Source: CAZFQG01 sp964520785 (lineage in GTDB: Bacteria > Planctomycetota > Planctomycetia > Pirellulales > Thermoguttaceae). Taken from it: a stretch of 64,000 nucleotides of DNA. The position numbers and the translations under genes are program-made. The DNA lies in the NCBI GenBank assembly GCA_964520785.1, contig CAZFQG010000006.1, forward strand, positions 11,168 through 75,167. Direction: 5' to 3'. The notes below the pieces were generated by a model. It was not told the DNA's origin, did no database searches, and worked only from the letters and a program-made list of their open reading frames with translations. Shown here in pieces: positions 15,714 to 25,090 of this stretch. How positions within the stretch are numbered: the first letter of the stretch is position 1; each line of letters opens with the position of its first letter.

Positions 15714-17678
15714 ATGAAATCCTTGGCCGGGCGTGTTTTTCCCGTCTTGCTTCTGAGCGTTGCCGTTTGGGAACTAGGGCCGACGTTCGCGTCCTCGGCC
15801 GATGCGGTGGACGAGGAAGTTGCTCTCCGGCGGCTGAAATACAACAATCCGGGACTGGTCGTCGACCTCGGGGTGGGGCTTTGGGCGTGGCCGATTCCGA
15901 TGGACTTCGATGGCGACGGCGATCTCGACTTGGTCATCTCCTGCCCCGATAAGCCGTACAACGGGACGTATTTCTTCGAGAACCCCGGAGGCAAGGACCC
16001 GGTTTTCAAGCCAGGGAGGCGGATCGCCGACGGGACGTTCAACATCATGCCGTCCTATGTCGACGCCGAGGTCCGTATTCTGATTCCCGGGAAGGAGATC
16101 GTCGATCTGGCGAAAGGCGGTCTGGCCGACACGCGCGATCTGGGCATTCCGGCCAATATCCACCCAAACCGCGTTCGCGCCAATCAGTGGCGGTACGTCG
16201 ACTACGACGGCGACGGAGCGCTCGATGTGGTCCTGGGAGTCGGGGACTGGACCGAGTATGGCTGGGATAACGCCTTCGACGAAGACGGCAACTGGACCCG
16301 CGGCCCGCTCCGTGGTTGGGTGTATCTCATTCGCAATACGGGAACGACGGAAGACCCCCGGTACGCCGAGCCGGTTAAAGTCCTCGCCGGCGGCGAACCG
16401 GTCGACGTCTACGGGATGCCTTCTCCCAACTTCGCCGACTTCGACGGTGACGGCGACCTGGATCTATTGTGCGGGGAATTCATCGATGGGTTCACGTATT
16501 TCCAGAACACCGGAAGCCGGACGAAGCCGGAGTACGCCGCCGGTAGGCGGCTGATGTACGAAGGAAGGCCGATTCGGATGGAATTGTGCATGATCATCCC
16601 GGTCGCGGTCGATTGGGATGGGGATGGCGACATGGACCTCGTCGTCGGCCAGGAGGACGGCCGCGTGGCGTTCTTGGAGAACACCGGGAAGACGCAAGGC
16701 GGCCTGCCGGTGTTCCTGCGGCCGCGGTTTTTCCGGCAGGAGGCGGACGAGTTGAAGTTCGGCGCCCTCGTCACGCCGGTCGGGTTCGACTGGGACGGCG
16801 ACGGGGACGACGACCTCGTCTGCGGCAATACGGCGGGACACATCGGCTTCATCGAAAACCTCGACGGCGGGCATCCGCCCAGGTTCGCCGCGCCGAAGCT
16901 CCTGGAGGCGGACGGCGAGCCGATCCGGGTCATGGCCGGGCCAAACGGCTCCATTCAAGGGCCGTGCGAAGAAAAATGGGGTTACACCACCCTCGGAATC
17001 GCCGATTGGGACGGCGACGGCCTGCCGGATATTCTGGCGAACTCCATTTGGGGAAAGGTCATCTGGTTCAAGAATATCGGCACGAGGACGAGACCGAGGC
17101 TCGCCCCGGCGGAACCGGTTCGCGTCGCCTGGAGTGGCGCGCCACCGAAACCCGCGTGGACCTGGTGGAACCCCGACCCGACCGAACTGGCTACGCAATG
17201 GCGGACGACGCCGGTTCCGTATGATTACAACGGTGACGGGCTGATGGACCTCGTCATGTTGGATCACGAAGGATACCTAGCCTTTTACGAGCGGCGGCGC
17301 GAAGGGGATTCCCGGGTGCTTCTGCCGCCGGTACGGGTATTCACCGATGAGAAGGGAAACTTGCTGCACTTGAACCCGGGTATCGCCGGCAAGAGCGGCC
17401 GCCGGAAGCTTTGCCTGGTCGATTTCGACGGCGACGGCAAGGTCGATCTGCTGGCGAACGGCTTGAACGTTGATTTTCTGCGTAACGTTTCGACCGGGAA
17501 CGTAACGACGGCGTTTGAGAACAAAGGTCCCGTGTCGACGCGTCGCCTGGCCGGACATACGACCAGCCCCACGGTGGTCGACTGGAACCGCGACGGCAAA
17601 CCGGAGCTTGTCATCGGGGCGGAAGACGGCTATTTTTATTACCATGGGGTATTTCAACCGGAAGGAGAAAGACCATGA
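15714..17678 (+). CDS. Secreted FG-GAP/VCBS repeat protein
   Basis: A 654-residue protein starting at ATG 15714 behind GGAG (15702-15705), with a signal peptide of about 28 residues (MKSLAGRVFPVLLLSVAVW...). At least eight calcium-binding D-x-D-G-D-G-x-x-D loops are spread through the chain, each followed by a hydrophobic strand and an EN(P/T)G segment, the hallmark of FG-GAP/VCBS seven-bladed propeller repeats. The protein is expected outside the cytoplasm, binding calcium and perhaps polysaccharide. Its last codons overlap the next gene's start as ATGA, so it is translationally coupled to an exported Gfo/Idh/MocA oxidoreductase. This suggests a joint role in handling extracellular sugar derivatives. 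Substrate unknown. Confidence 0.88.
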   Translation: MKSLAGRVFPVLLLSVAVWELGPTFASSADAVDEEVALRRLKYNNPGLVVDLGVGLWAWPIPMDFDGDGDLDLVISCPDKPYNGTYFFENPGGKDPVFKPGRRIADGTFNIMPSYVDAEVRILIPGKEIVDLAKGGLADTRDLGIPANIHPNRVRANQWRYVDYDGDGALDVVLGVGDWTEYGWDNAFDEDGNWTRGPLRGWVYLIRNTGTTEDPRYAEPVKVLAGGEPVDVYGMPSPNFADFDGDGDLDLLCGEFIDGFTYFQNTGSRTKPEYAAGRRLMYEGRPIRMELCMIIPVAVDWDGDGDMDLVVGQEDGRVAFLENTGKTQGGLPVFLRPRFFRQEADELKFGALVTPVGFDWDGDGDDDLVCGNTAGHIGFIENLDGGHPPRFAAPKLLEADGEPIRVMAGPNGSIQGPCEEKWGYTTLGIADWDGDGLPDILANSIWGKVIWFKNIGTRTRPRLAPAEPVRVAWSGAPPKPAWTWWNPDPTELATQWRTTPVPYDYNGDGLMDLVMLDHEGYLAFYERRREGDSRVLLPPVRVFTDEKGNLLHLNPGIAGKSGRRKLCLVDFDGDGKVDLLANGLNVDFLRNVSTGNVTTAFENKGPVSTRRLAGHTTSPTVVDWNRDGKPELVIGAEDGYFYYHGVFQPEGERP

Positions 17679-19027
17679 GTCGCGAAACCGCGTCCACGAA
17701 TCAATCAGTTCCCAAAGCCTCCCGCCGCGACGCGCTTAAGCTCGGCGGGGTACTCGCCGCCGGCTCCGTGCTTACCGGAGTGAACGTGCCGCGGGTTCAC
17801 GCCGCGGAAGACAACACGATCCGCCTGGCGCTCATCGGCTGTGGCGGTCGTGGGCGGGGGGCGGTCGGCGACGCCATGTCCGTGGCCGCGGGCCCGATCA
17901 AGCTCCACGCGATGGCGGACCTGACGGACGACCGCGTCAACAACGCCCACGAGGTACTGCGGAAGCACTTCGACGAACGGATCGACGTTCCGGCGGAACG
18001 CCGTTTCGCGGGATTCGACGCCTATCGCCACGCGATTGACTGCCTGCGGCCCGGCGACGTGGCGATGCTCACGGCGTACGCCTACTGCCGCCCGGCGCAG
18101 ATCGAGTACGCGGTGGAAAAGGGAGTCAACGTCTTCATGGAAAAGACGTTCGCGCCGGACCCCTCCGGATGCCGCCGGATTCTGGCCGCCGGCGAGACGG
18201 CGAAGGCGAAAAACCTCAAGATCGCCGCGGGTCTTCAATGCCGTCACAGCGTCGCGCGGCAGGCCCTGATCGAGAAAATCCGCGCCGGCGAGTTGGGAGA
18301 CATCCCGCTGGTCCGGGCCACGCGGAGTTGCGGCAGCACCTACCTGGCGCCCCCGCCGCCGGGGACCGACCTCGTTTCGTGGGAGGTGTTGAACCGGGTT
18401 CACTTTCTTTGGGTGTCCTCCGGAATCCTGCTGGAGCTGCTTATCCACCAGATCGACGAATGCTGCTGGATCAAGGATGATTGGCCGATCTCCGCCACCG
18501 GGAAGGGAACCCCTCCGGACCGGCCGAACAACTGCAGCCAGAACGTCGGCGATTACTACATTGAGTACGTCTTCGCCGACGGCGGGAAAGCGGTGGTCGA
18601 AGGGATCGACCCGTTCGCCACGTTCATCTTCGGGACCAAGCACGCGGCACAGTTCTCCGGTGACGTCCACCGCGCAACGGTTCATATCTACGAGGGCAAG
18701 AACATCGACAAGGACCAGATCGCCTGGGCCGCCGACAAGGAACCACGCAGCCCCTGGCAGGCCGAATGGAAGAATCTCCTGGAAGCCATCCGCGAGGATC
18801 GTACCCATAACGAGACCGAAAGGTCGATCAAGGCGAATCTCGCCGCGATCATGGGCCGGGCCTCGTGCCACATGGGACGCACGATCACCTGGAGAGAAAT
18901 GCTTGACTCGGAATTCGCCTTTACGACGATCGCCGATGACCTCGAGTTCGGCGGACCGGCCCCGGTTGAACCGGACGCGCAAGGCGAATGGCCTCGACCG
19001 ATTCCGGGAGAGTGGGTCGAGGTATGA
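17675..19027 (+). CDS. Tat-exported Gfo/Idh/MocA-family oxidoreductase
   Basis: The 450-residue product has a twin-arginine signal (SRRDALKLGGVLAAG, cleavage near the HAA motif at residue ~43), then the NAD(P)-binding fold starting IRLALIGCGGRGRG. The family hallmark EKP is present as MEKTFAPD near residue 155. The C-terminal alpha/beta domain includes LLIHQIDECCW, with a His placed like the usual catalytic His. Family members reduce or oxidise sugars and cyclitols, or act in glycoside cleavage by redox chemistry. Tat export implies folding with cofactor before transport. A GGAGA site lies just before the start, inside the upstream VCBS gene, with which it shares an ATGA overlap. Confidence 0.92.
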   Translation: MSRETASTNQSVPKASRRDALKLGGVLAAGSVLTGVNVPRVHAAEDNTIRLALIGCGGRGRGAVGDAMSVAAGPIKLHAMADLTDDRVNNAHEVLRKHFDERIDVPAERRFAGFDAYRHAIDCLRPGDVAMLTAYAYCRPAQIEYAVEKGVNVFMEKTFAPDPSGCRRILAAGETAKAKNLKIAAGLQCRHSVARQALIEKIRAGELGDIPLVRATRSCGSTYLAPPPPGTDLVSWEVLNRVHFLWVSSGILLELLIHQIDECCWIKDDWPISATGKGTPPDRPNNCSQNVGDYYIEYVFADGGKAVVEGIDPFATFIFGTKHAAQFSGDVHRATVHIYEGKNIDKDQIAWAADKEPRSPWQAEWKNLLEAIREDRTHNETERSIKANLAAIMGRASCHMGRTITWREMLDSEFAFTTIADDLEFGGPAPVEPDAQGEWPRPIPGEWVEV

Positions 19028-19144
19028 GGCGGCGAAGCGGTTTCGTGAACTCGGAATTCGCCCCATATTCCCATCCCCTGTCCGTACCATAACCGACCGG
19101 AATGGTGAACATATCCCTGCCGCTCTTGCACGGAACAACGTGCA

Positions 19145-20533
19145 TCAATACGCGTTTTGGCCCCGGACTCCAGAGAACGGCGTCATCAACAGTATCTTCA
19201 GGTCCAGCAGGAGCGACCAGTTGGCGATGTAGTAGAGATCGCACCGCAAGCGGCGGCGAACGGACGTATTCCCCCGCCAACCTTGAACCTGCGCCCATCC
19301 GGTGATTCCGGCCTTCACCTGCAAACGCTGGCAGTACCCCGGGAGTTGCCTCCGGAAACGTTCCACGAACACCGCCCGCTCCGGCCGTGGGCCGACAAGG
19401 CTCATGTCGCCGGCGAGCACGTTGAAAAGCTGGGGGAGTTCGTCCAGGCTCCATCGTCGAAGAAATCGGCCGACCAGTGTCCGCCGGGAATCACTCCGGG
19501 CGGCCCAGACGGGACCCGTTGTCTCCTCGGCGCCGTCGACCATGCTGCGGAACTTGAGCATCTCGAACGTCCGCCCGCCAAGGCTGGTTCGCGTCTGGCG
19601 GTAAAAGACCGGCCCGCGACTGGTCAGCTTGACGACCGCCGCGATAAAGAGCATCAGCGGGGCCACGAGGACTAGCAGCAGGAACGCCCCCGCGACGTCG
19701 AACCACCGTTTCAGATGCCGGTGCCAGCTCCGTTGGGGATTGCGTCGCAAGTCGAGAAATCCGACATTGTCGATTTCGGTCAGTGTCGGCAGCACGGCGG
19801 TTGCGTCGGGAAGGTCCGGAACGAGTTGAACCTCGCAGAACGTCTCGGAGAGAGCCCCGTAAAGCGCCGGCAATTCCGCGTACCGCGCCAGTGGCAACGC
19901 CACGAAGACGTGGTCGACGTCGTATTCGGCGATGATTTCGACAAGCCTCTCGCGAGTGCCCAAAAAGGGGACCCCGGCAAACGCCGGACGCGGTTCGTGG
20001 TTTACGAAACCGACGAGTTCCAATCCCGTCCAGTCGTTGTTCCGGATCGTCTTCGCGGCGAGCCTTGCCGTCCTTCCCCCACCGACGACGACCGCGCGGC
20101 CTTGGTTCAGCCCGTGCCGCCGCAGGAGACGCACCGCGTTCCACAGGACCCGCCGAACGAGGGTGAGAGAGGCAATATTGAAAACCAGGAACAATCCCAG
20201 AGCCAACCGGGATTCGTAGAGGTCGCGCCGGTAGAACGTTACGCAGATGATTAACACGAACAAGAGTCCCCCCGCCTTGCAGAGCTGCCCGAACTCGCGT
20301 GGCAACTGCTTCAGCCGGTGGACTTCGTAAAGGCCCACCAGATGGTAAGTCATTGCGGCCAGCAATAATACGGCCGGCAACCCGGCGACAACGTGCGCGA
20401 CGTCGGGAATGCCCTCTGGAGTGGGAAGTACGCCGAACCTTACCGCATACGCCGCGAGCCAGGTGAGCCCGGTAACGGCCAAGTCGCCGCCGAGGAACGC
20501 CAGCGCCAACTTGTTTCCATGTCTGCGGTACAT
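19145..20533 (-). CDS. Polyprenyl-phosphate sugar-1-phosphate transferase (exopolysaccharide initiation)
   Basis: A 462-residue membrane protein of the WcaJ/EpsE-like class that loads the first sugar phosphate onto undecaprenyl phosphate. The N-terminal ~140 residues hold four hydrophobic helices. Residues ~150-250 form a Rossmann-like domain (RAVVVGGGRTARLAA). The C-terminal catalytic domain starts KRWFDVAGAFLLLVL and carries FEMLKFRSM, WSLDELPQLFNVLAGDMSLVGPRPE and GITGWAQVQGWRG. The ending is the usual ...GQNAY. It stands alone, convergent with the oxidoreductase gene, and could start synthesis of the polymer that the Wza-like protein at 60613 would export. The sugar specificity (glucose, galactose or other) cannot be read from sequence. 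Confidence 0.95.
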   Translation of the reverse strand: MYRRHGNKLALAFLGGDLAVTGLTWLAAYAVRFGVLPTPEGIPDVAHVVAGLPAVLLLAAMTYHLVGLYEVHRLKQLPREFGQLCKAGGLLFVLIICVTFYRRDLYESRLALGLFLVFNIASLTLVRRVLWNAVRLLRRHGLNQGRAVVVGGGRTARLAAKTIRNNDWTGLELVGFVNHEPRPAFAGVPFLGTRERLVEIIAEYDVDHVFVALPLARYAELPALYGALSETFCEVQLVPDLPDATAVLPTLTEIDNVGFLDLRRNPQRSWHRHLKRWFDVAGAFLLLVLVAPLMLFIAAVVKLTSRGPVFYRQTRTSLGGRTFEMLKFRSMVDGAEETTGPVWAARSDSRRTLVGRFLRRWSLDELPQLFNVLAGDMSLVGPRPERAVFVERFRRQLPGYCQRLQVKAGITGWAQVQGWRGNTSVRRRLRCDLYYIANWSLLLDLKILLMTPFSGVRGQNAY

Positions 20534-20660
20534 CCTACACCGCCTATTCTTCGTATTCTGTCGCTGAAGTTGGAATCGTGTTGGGAGGTGGTCTTATAAG
20601 AAAAACCGGGTGCTAAAGCAATAGAAATCCTCTCAGACCTCCGTTGCAGCTAACTGAAAA

Positions 20661-20678
20661 TGCCCCATTAGAGGGGCA
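20661..20678. repeat. Small inverted repeat in the divergent region
   Basis: TGCCCC (20661-20666) and GGGGCA (20673-20678) pair across a 6-base loop between the divergent sugar transferase and sigma factor genes (20534-20808). No T-tract follows. It may be an operator or a leader hairpin; nothing more is evident in the 275-base region. Confidence 0.35.
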
Positions 20679-20808
20679 ATTGTATGCGAACGGCAGGATC
20701 GGACGAGGCGTCGAGCGATTCCCTCTAACGATTTCCCGTCTCGTGCGTCATAACTAGCGAAAGACGTCTTTCCCAACTGATCTACCCCAAACGTGGGACG
20801 CGCGACCT

Positions 20809-21312
20809 ATGACGGAGAACGCCCTAGTTGCCGAAGCAGTGGCGCGGCACGAAACGCAACTGACCCGGTATTCCACCCGGCTGTTAAGGGATCCGGACCT
20901 CGCTTGTGACGTGGTCCAGGAGACCTTCGGCCGGCTGCGAAGCACCGAACCGCCCCCGAAATGCCTGCGAGCATGGCTCTATCGGGTGGCACGCAATTTT
21001 TCGCTCGACCTGCTTCGAAAACGTGCGCACAGTGAACCGCTGGAAAATCCGGACTGGCTGGCGGCCGAGACGCGGAATTCCGATCCGGCCTCCCTGGCCC
21101 AACAGAATGAGGAAAACGCCATGTTACTCGAGGAGATGAACGCGCTCCCCTCCCGGCAGCGCGAGGTGGTCCGGCTGAAGTTCCAAGAGGGACTCACCTA
21201 CGCCGAGATCGCCGACGTGACCGGAGAGACGAAAGCGAACGTCGGATGGCTGCTGCATTCGGCGATTAAGTCGCTGCGGCAGAAGCTGAATCCGGAGGGA
21301 GCGACCGCGTGA
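20809..21312 (+). CDS. ECF-type RNA polymerase sigma factor
   Basis: The 167-residue protein has region 2 (LRDPDLACDVVQETFGRL and LRAWLYRVARNFSLDLLRK, residues ~25-70) and region 4 (LPSRQREVVRLKFQEGLTYAEIADVTGET, residues ~110-140, with the helix-turn-helix). There is no region 1 or 3, as in extracytoplasmic-function sigma factors. The next gene, 70 bases downstream, begins with an anti-sigma-like cytoplasmic segment and a transmembrane helix. The pair is therefore probably a membrane-controlled regulatory switch. The target promoters are unknown; I see no clear copy of an autoregulated motif upstream. Confidence 0.92.
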   Translation: MTENALVAEAVARHETQLTRYSTRLLRDPDLACDVVQETFGRLRSTEPPPKCLRAWLYRVARNFSLDLLRKRAHSEPLENPDWLAAETRNSDPASLAQQNEENAMLLEEMNALPSRQREVVRLKFQEGLTYAEIADVTGETKANVGWLLHSAIKSLRQKLNPEGATA

Positions 21313-21382
21313 CGGCGACCTTTCGACGACGTTTCTCGAACCGTGCCACAAGACGTCACCACGAAATTCAAAGGATATTCCG

Positions 21383-23395
21383 ATGTCAATAAACTATGAC
21401 GACCCGAAACTAACCGCCTACGCCCTGGGCGAGCTTCCCGAAACGGAAGCGGCCGAGGTGGAGCGGCTAGTTGAAAAAGACCCGGCCCTCAAGGCCGAGG
21501 TGGAATCGATCCGCCGGATGGCGGAAGAGTTGAGGAAAGCGCTGGCGGCGGAGCCGTTGCCGGGAAGGCAAAGCCCGGCTGGAAACGAGCCGGCGCGGCC
21601 GGTGGAGGCGGAACACAAGCGACTGGGCAAGCGGGGGCTTCTAATCGGCGGATCGGTTGTTGCCGTGGGACTCGTCTTTGTTGCGCTAGTTCTACCGGCG
21701 ATGCAACGTGCTCGCGAGACCGCGCGAAACTTCGATTACGGTCCCAATAACGCCTGCCAGGCGGGGGCGGCCGTTGCCGATGGTGCATGTGCCGAACCCG
21801 CGGAACCCGCATTGATGACTGAAGCACCTGCCTTTCACGACCGCCGCTACGACGAGGCGCCCCAGGCCGAGAAACCGCCCCAAGCCAAGACGGATGATAT
21901 TCAATATTCTCCCGACGGCGACCAACTGGCCATCGACCCCTCCATCCGCCGTCCCGACGGCAGCTTCAACACCGAAACTTACGACAAGATCGTCGAAAGT
22001 GAATTCAAGCGGGTGGTGGAGCATCCACTGAGCACCTTCTCCATCGACGTCGACACGGCCAGCTACAGCATGGTCCGCAATATGCTGACCAAACAAGGCC
22101 GGATGCCGCCCCCGGGCGCCGTACGGATCGAGGAGTTGATCAACTACTTCGACTACGCTTACGCACCGCCGACGGACGACGTCCCGTTCGCGACCCACGT
22201 CGACGCGGCCACGTGTCCCTGGAACGACAAGCACAACCTCGTCCGCATCGGCCTGAAGGGAAAGGTCATCGAAAGGGAAGAACGCGACCCGGCGAATCTG
22301 GTCTTTCTGTTGGACGTCTCCGGCTCGATGAACCAGCCGAACAAGCTGCCGCTGTTGAAAACGGCGATGACCAAACTGGTCAATAACCTCAACGAACAAG
22401 ACCGCGTGGCCATCGCCGTCTATGCCGGTGCGGCCGGGCTGGTCCTTCCCTCGACGCCGTGCAGTGACAAGCACAAAATCCTCGAATCCCTCGATCGCCT
22501 GCAGGCCGGCGGGTCGACCAACGGTGGGGCGGGGATCCAACTGGCCTACGCCACCGCCGCGGCCAACTTCATCGAGGGGGGCGTCAATCGCGTCATTCTC
22601 TGCACCGACGGCGATTTCAATATCGGGATGACGAACCAGTCCGAGCTGATCTCCATGATCGAGAAGAAGGCGAAGGACAATATCTTCCTGACCGTTCTCG
22701 GCTTCGGCATGGGGAACTACAAGGACTCCACCCTCGAAAAACTGGCCGACAAGGGGAACGGCAACTACGGATACATCGACACCGAAAACGAAGCCGAGAA
22801 GCTCCTCGTCGAGGGCCTTTCCGGGACGCTCGTCACCATCGCCAAGGACGTCAAGATCCAGGTCGAGTTCAATCCCCACCACGTCAAGGCCTACCGCCTC
22901 TTGGGCTACGAAAACAGACTTCTGAAAAAAGAAGACTTCAACGACGACACGAAGGACGCCGGCGAAATCGGAGCCGGGCACACCGTAACGGCCCTCTACG
23001 AACTCATCCCGGCCGATTCGGAGGAAGAGGTCGCCGCGCCCAAGGTGGATGAACTTAAATACCAGAAAGACGTCGAGAAGACCGATGCCGCGCGGTCGGA
23101 CGAACTGCTCACCGTCAAACTCCGCTACAAGGAGCCCGACGGCGACACGTCCAAGCTACTCTCCTTCCCGGTGAAGAACGAGATAGTCGAATTCGACGCG
23201 GCCAACGTCGATCTCAAGTTCGCCTCCGCCGTCGCCGCCTTCGGGATGCTCCTCCGCGATTCCGAGTACAAGGGAACGGCAGACTACGAGAAGATCCTCG
23301 GTTGGGCCAAGAGTTCCCTCGGCGAAGACCAGTTCAACTACCGCGAAGAGTTCCTCAAGCTCATCCGGGCGGCGCAGAGTCTGGAGGATCGGTAA
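21383..23395 (+). CDS. Membrane VWA protein with anti-sigma-like N-terminus (YfbK-like)
   Basis: 670 residues behind AAAGGA. Residues 1-55 (LTAYALGELPETEAAEVERL) resemble the cytoplasmic helical segment of anti-sigma factors. A transmembrane helix follows at about 76-98 (LLIGGSVVAVGLVFVALVL), then a linker. The YfbK-type N-terminal segment has FSIDVDTASYSMVRN. A von Willebrand A domain carries the MIDAS motif DVSGSM near residue 313. A C-terminal DUF3520-like domain ends AAQSLEDR. The protein likely spans the inner membrane with the VWA domain outside, so it could sense a surface partner and release the upstream ECF sigma factor. The regulatory link is inferred from gene order and the N-terminal segment; the VWA and DUF3520 assignment is firm. 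Confidence 0.9.
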   Translation: MSINYDDPKLTAYALGELPETEAAEVERLVEKDPALKAEVESIRRMAEELRKALAAEPLPGRQSPAGNEPARPVEAEHKRLGKRGLLIGGSVVAVGLVFVALVLPAMQRARETARNFDYGPNNACQAGAAVADGACAEPAEPALMTEAPAFHDRRYDEAPQAEKPPQAKTDDIQYSPDGDQLAIDPSIRRPDGSFNTETYDKIVESEFKRVVEHPLSTFSIDVDTASYSMVRNMLTKQGRMPPPGAVRIEELINYFDYAYAPPTDDVPFATHVDAATCPWNDKHNLVRIGLKGKVIEREERDPANLVFLLDVSGSMNQPNKLPLLKTAMTKLVNNLNEQDRVAIAVYAGAAGLVLPSTPCSDKHKILESLDRLQAGGSTNGGAGIQLAYATAAANFIEGGVNRVILCTDGDFNIGMTNQSELISMIEKKAKDNIFLTVLGFGMGNYKDSTLEKLADKGNGNYGYIDTENEAEKLLVEGLSGTLVTIAKDVKIQVEFNPHHVKAYRLLGYENRLLKKEDFNDDTKDAGEIGAGHTVTALYELIPADSEEEVAAPKVDELKYQKDVEKTDAARSDELLTVKLRYKEPDGDTSKLLSFPVKNEIVEFDAANVDLKFASAVAAFGMLLRDSEYKGTADYEKILGWAKSSLGEDQFNYREEFLKLIRAAQSLEDR

Positions 23396-23645
23396 AGGGG
23401 TATTCATTCCTGTGACACCGCGCGCCTCATGAAGCTGCGCACAGCCGTCATTAAAAAGTGCTTCCCGCAGGCAGCGCCGTCAGCTATAATGGAACGCGTG
23501 CGGGAAGTCGTCCGTTTTCCCTCTACGTGGAGGGAGGTTGAATTCGCGAAACACGCCGCCAGACCGATACCACGCACCGGACTACATCGTGTTCGGCAGA
23601 TTCAAGCCTTCTCGCGTCAGTCCCCCGATAAAGGAGAGCCTTTTC

Positions 23646-24749
23646 ATGCCGAACCATCCTGAGTCATTGTCAGCGAGTAAGCCGTCGCGTCGCCGGTTCC
23701 TGGCCGCATCCGGCGCGGCGGGTATCGCGATAACCACCGGAATTGGAGATACCTTGAAGCCGGCCGTGGCGGAAGAGGTCCGGAAGGCGGCGGTACCGAG
23801 CCCGCTGCGAAGGCCGAAACCGGATGGGCTCAACGGCTGTCCGACGGAAGTCCGCGAGGCGCTCGGCGGTCCGTGGCCGTCGATCAGTACCCCCTTCACC
23901 AAAGAAGGGCAAATCGATGAGGTCGGCCTCCGCCGGCAGCTCGATTTCCTGATCGAAACCGCCAAGGCGAAGGCGGTCGTCTTGACCTGGGGAGATAGCC
24001 TGTTCTCGCTGCTTACCGATGATGAGATCGCCGAAGTCACCCGGATCGTCGTGCAGCACGTCAACGGCCGGGCGTACGTCGTCGCGGCGACGCATCAGTG
24101 GTGGACCGGAAAGGCGGCCGAGTTCGCCGCATACTGTTCCGATTTGGGCGCGGACATGGTCATGGGCCTGCCTCCGGACTGGGCCGGTTCGACGACGGTC
24201 GATCAACTCGTCGCCTACTACGCGGCCCTGGGAGAGCATCTGCCGGTGATGATCGTCACGAACTACCTTGGCAAGCGAGGCAAGGGTTTCTCCGTGAAGC
24301 TGTGCGACCGGCTCGTCCGCGAAGTTCCCCGGCTGATGGCCCTGAAGGACGATCTGTGCAATGCGACGGCGCAGGAGATATTCCTTCACGTCGGCGACCG
24401 GTGGGCCCTCTCCGCCGGCGGCCAGAAGATCAACCACCTCCAACTCCTTCCCTTCGGCGCCGACGGATATCTCTCGACATTCATCGGGTTCAACCCGGAG
24501 ATTACCTGGAGGTACTCAAACGCTGTCGAGGCCGGCGACCTCGATACGGCTCGGGCCGTCATCCGCGATTTCGACGCCCCCTTCTTCGACTACATCATCG
24601 CGTGCGAAGGAGGGTTCGACGCGGCCATTCACGCCATCGGAGAGTTGACCGGGATATCCAAACGCTATCGACGACCACCGTACCATTCCATGACGGACGA
24701 ACAGATGGAAGAACTAGGGACGTTCCTGCGAGAAAGGGGAATGATCTAG
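23646..24749 (+). CDS. Tat-exported DHDPS/NAL-family aldolase-like protein
   Basis: Start at 23646 follows AGGAGAG at proper spacing; an upstream extension to 23538 lacks a ribosome site. The 367-residue protein begins with a twin-arginine signal (SRRRFLAASGAAGIAITTG), then a TIM barrel of the dihydrodipicolinate synthase/N-acetylneuraminate lyase family. The Schiff-base lysine fits LMALKDDLCN, and the partner tyrosine fits VTNY in VMIVTNYLG. Family members make or split pyruvate-derived aldols. Canonical lysine biosynthesis DapA is cytoplasmic, so export argues for a role in degrading an extracellular keto-acid or sialic-acid-like sugar. Substrate unknown. The gene appears monocistronic. Confidence 0.88.
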   Translation: MPNHPESLSASKPSRRRFLAASGAAGIAITTGIGDTLKPAVAEEVRKAAVPSPLRRPKPDGLNGCPTEVREALGGPWPSISTPFTKEGQIDEVGLRRQLDFLIETAKAKAVVLTWGDSLFSLLTDDEIAEVTRIVVQHVNGRAYVVAATHQWWTGKAAEFAAYCSDLGADMVMGLPPDWAGSTTVDQLVAYYAALGEHLPVMIVTNYLGKRGKGFSVKLCDRLVREVPRLMALKDDLCNATAQEIFLHVGDRWALSAGGQKINHLQLLPFGADGYLSTFIGFNPEITWRYSNAVEAGDLDTARAVIRDFDAPFFDYIIACEGGFDAAIHAIGELTGISKRYRRPPYHSMTDEQMEELGTFLRERGMI

Positions 24750-24862
24750 TTACAACTGGTCGTACCATATAATCCAAAAAGGGTATTAAACTTTTCGGCG
24801 TTGTCCTCCCTTGGAAACTGGAACGGTCTGAGTTAGAATCACGTAACGAAAGTAAAGAAGGA

Positions 24863-25090
24863 CTAACGAGAACAGAACACAACAACCCTCGCTCCCCACT
24901 CCACCGCCTTGGGCATCAGATACGCCGCATCCGCCGCGAAGGGACCGCGCACCCGCCGCGCAATCACCGGCCCGATCCGGTTGTAGCATATCCGGAATGC
25001 GCGGTGCGACCACGGCGAATGCTCTTGCCAGAGCCGCTCGAATTCCCGGAAGACGATCAGTTTCTCTCCAACTCCCGAGATTAGTTTCCC
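24863..25090 (-). pseudogene. C-terminal fragment of an unidentified protein
   Basis: On the minus strand a frame without start codon reads protein-like from about 25090 to a TAG at 24863: LIVFREFERLWQEHS, then RICYNRIGPVIARRVRGPFA and a short hydrophobic end. The pattern of an F-R-x-F helix followed by Y-N-R-I-G-P-x-x-A resembles the helical tail found at the C-terminus of CFI-box-type planctomycete proteins. An in-frame stop lies at 25115-25117, so the front part is gone or out of frame. The preceding minus-strand gene stops at 25081, so the two overlap slightly in different frames; one frameshifted gene is an alternative reading. Rest of 24750-25080 shows nothing else. Confidence 0.4.

Noticed and set aside
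17705..19138. 477-codon open frame on the minus strand
   Set aside because: Antisense shadow of the Gfo/Idh/MocA gene, whose Tat signal and NAD motif are clear.
21692..22981. 429-codon open frame on the minus strand
   Set aside because: Shadow of the VWA gene; Val/Gly/Asp-rich composition and no start site.
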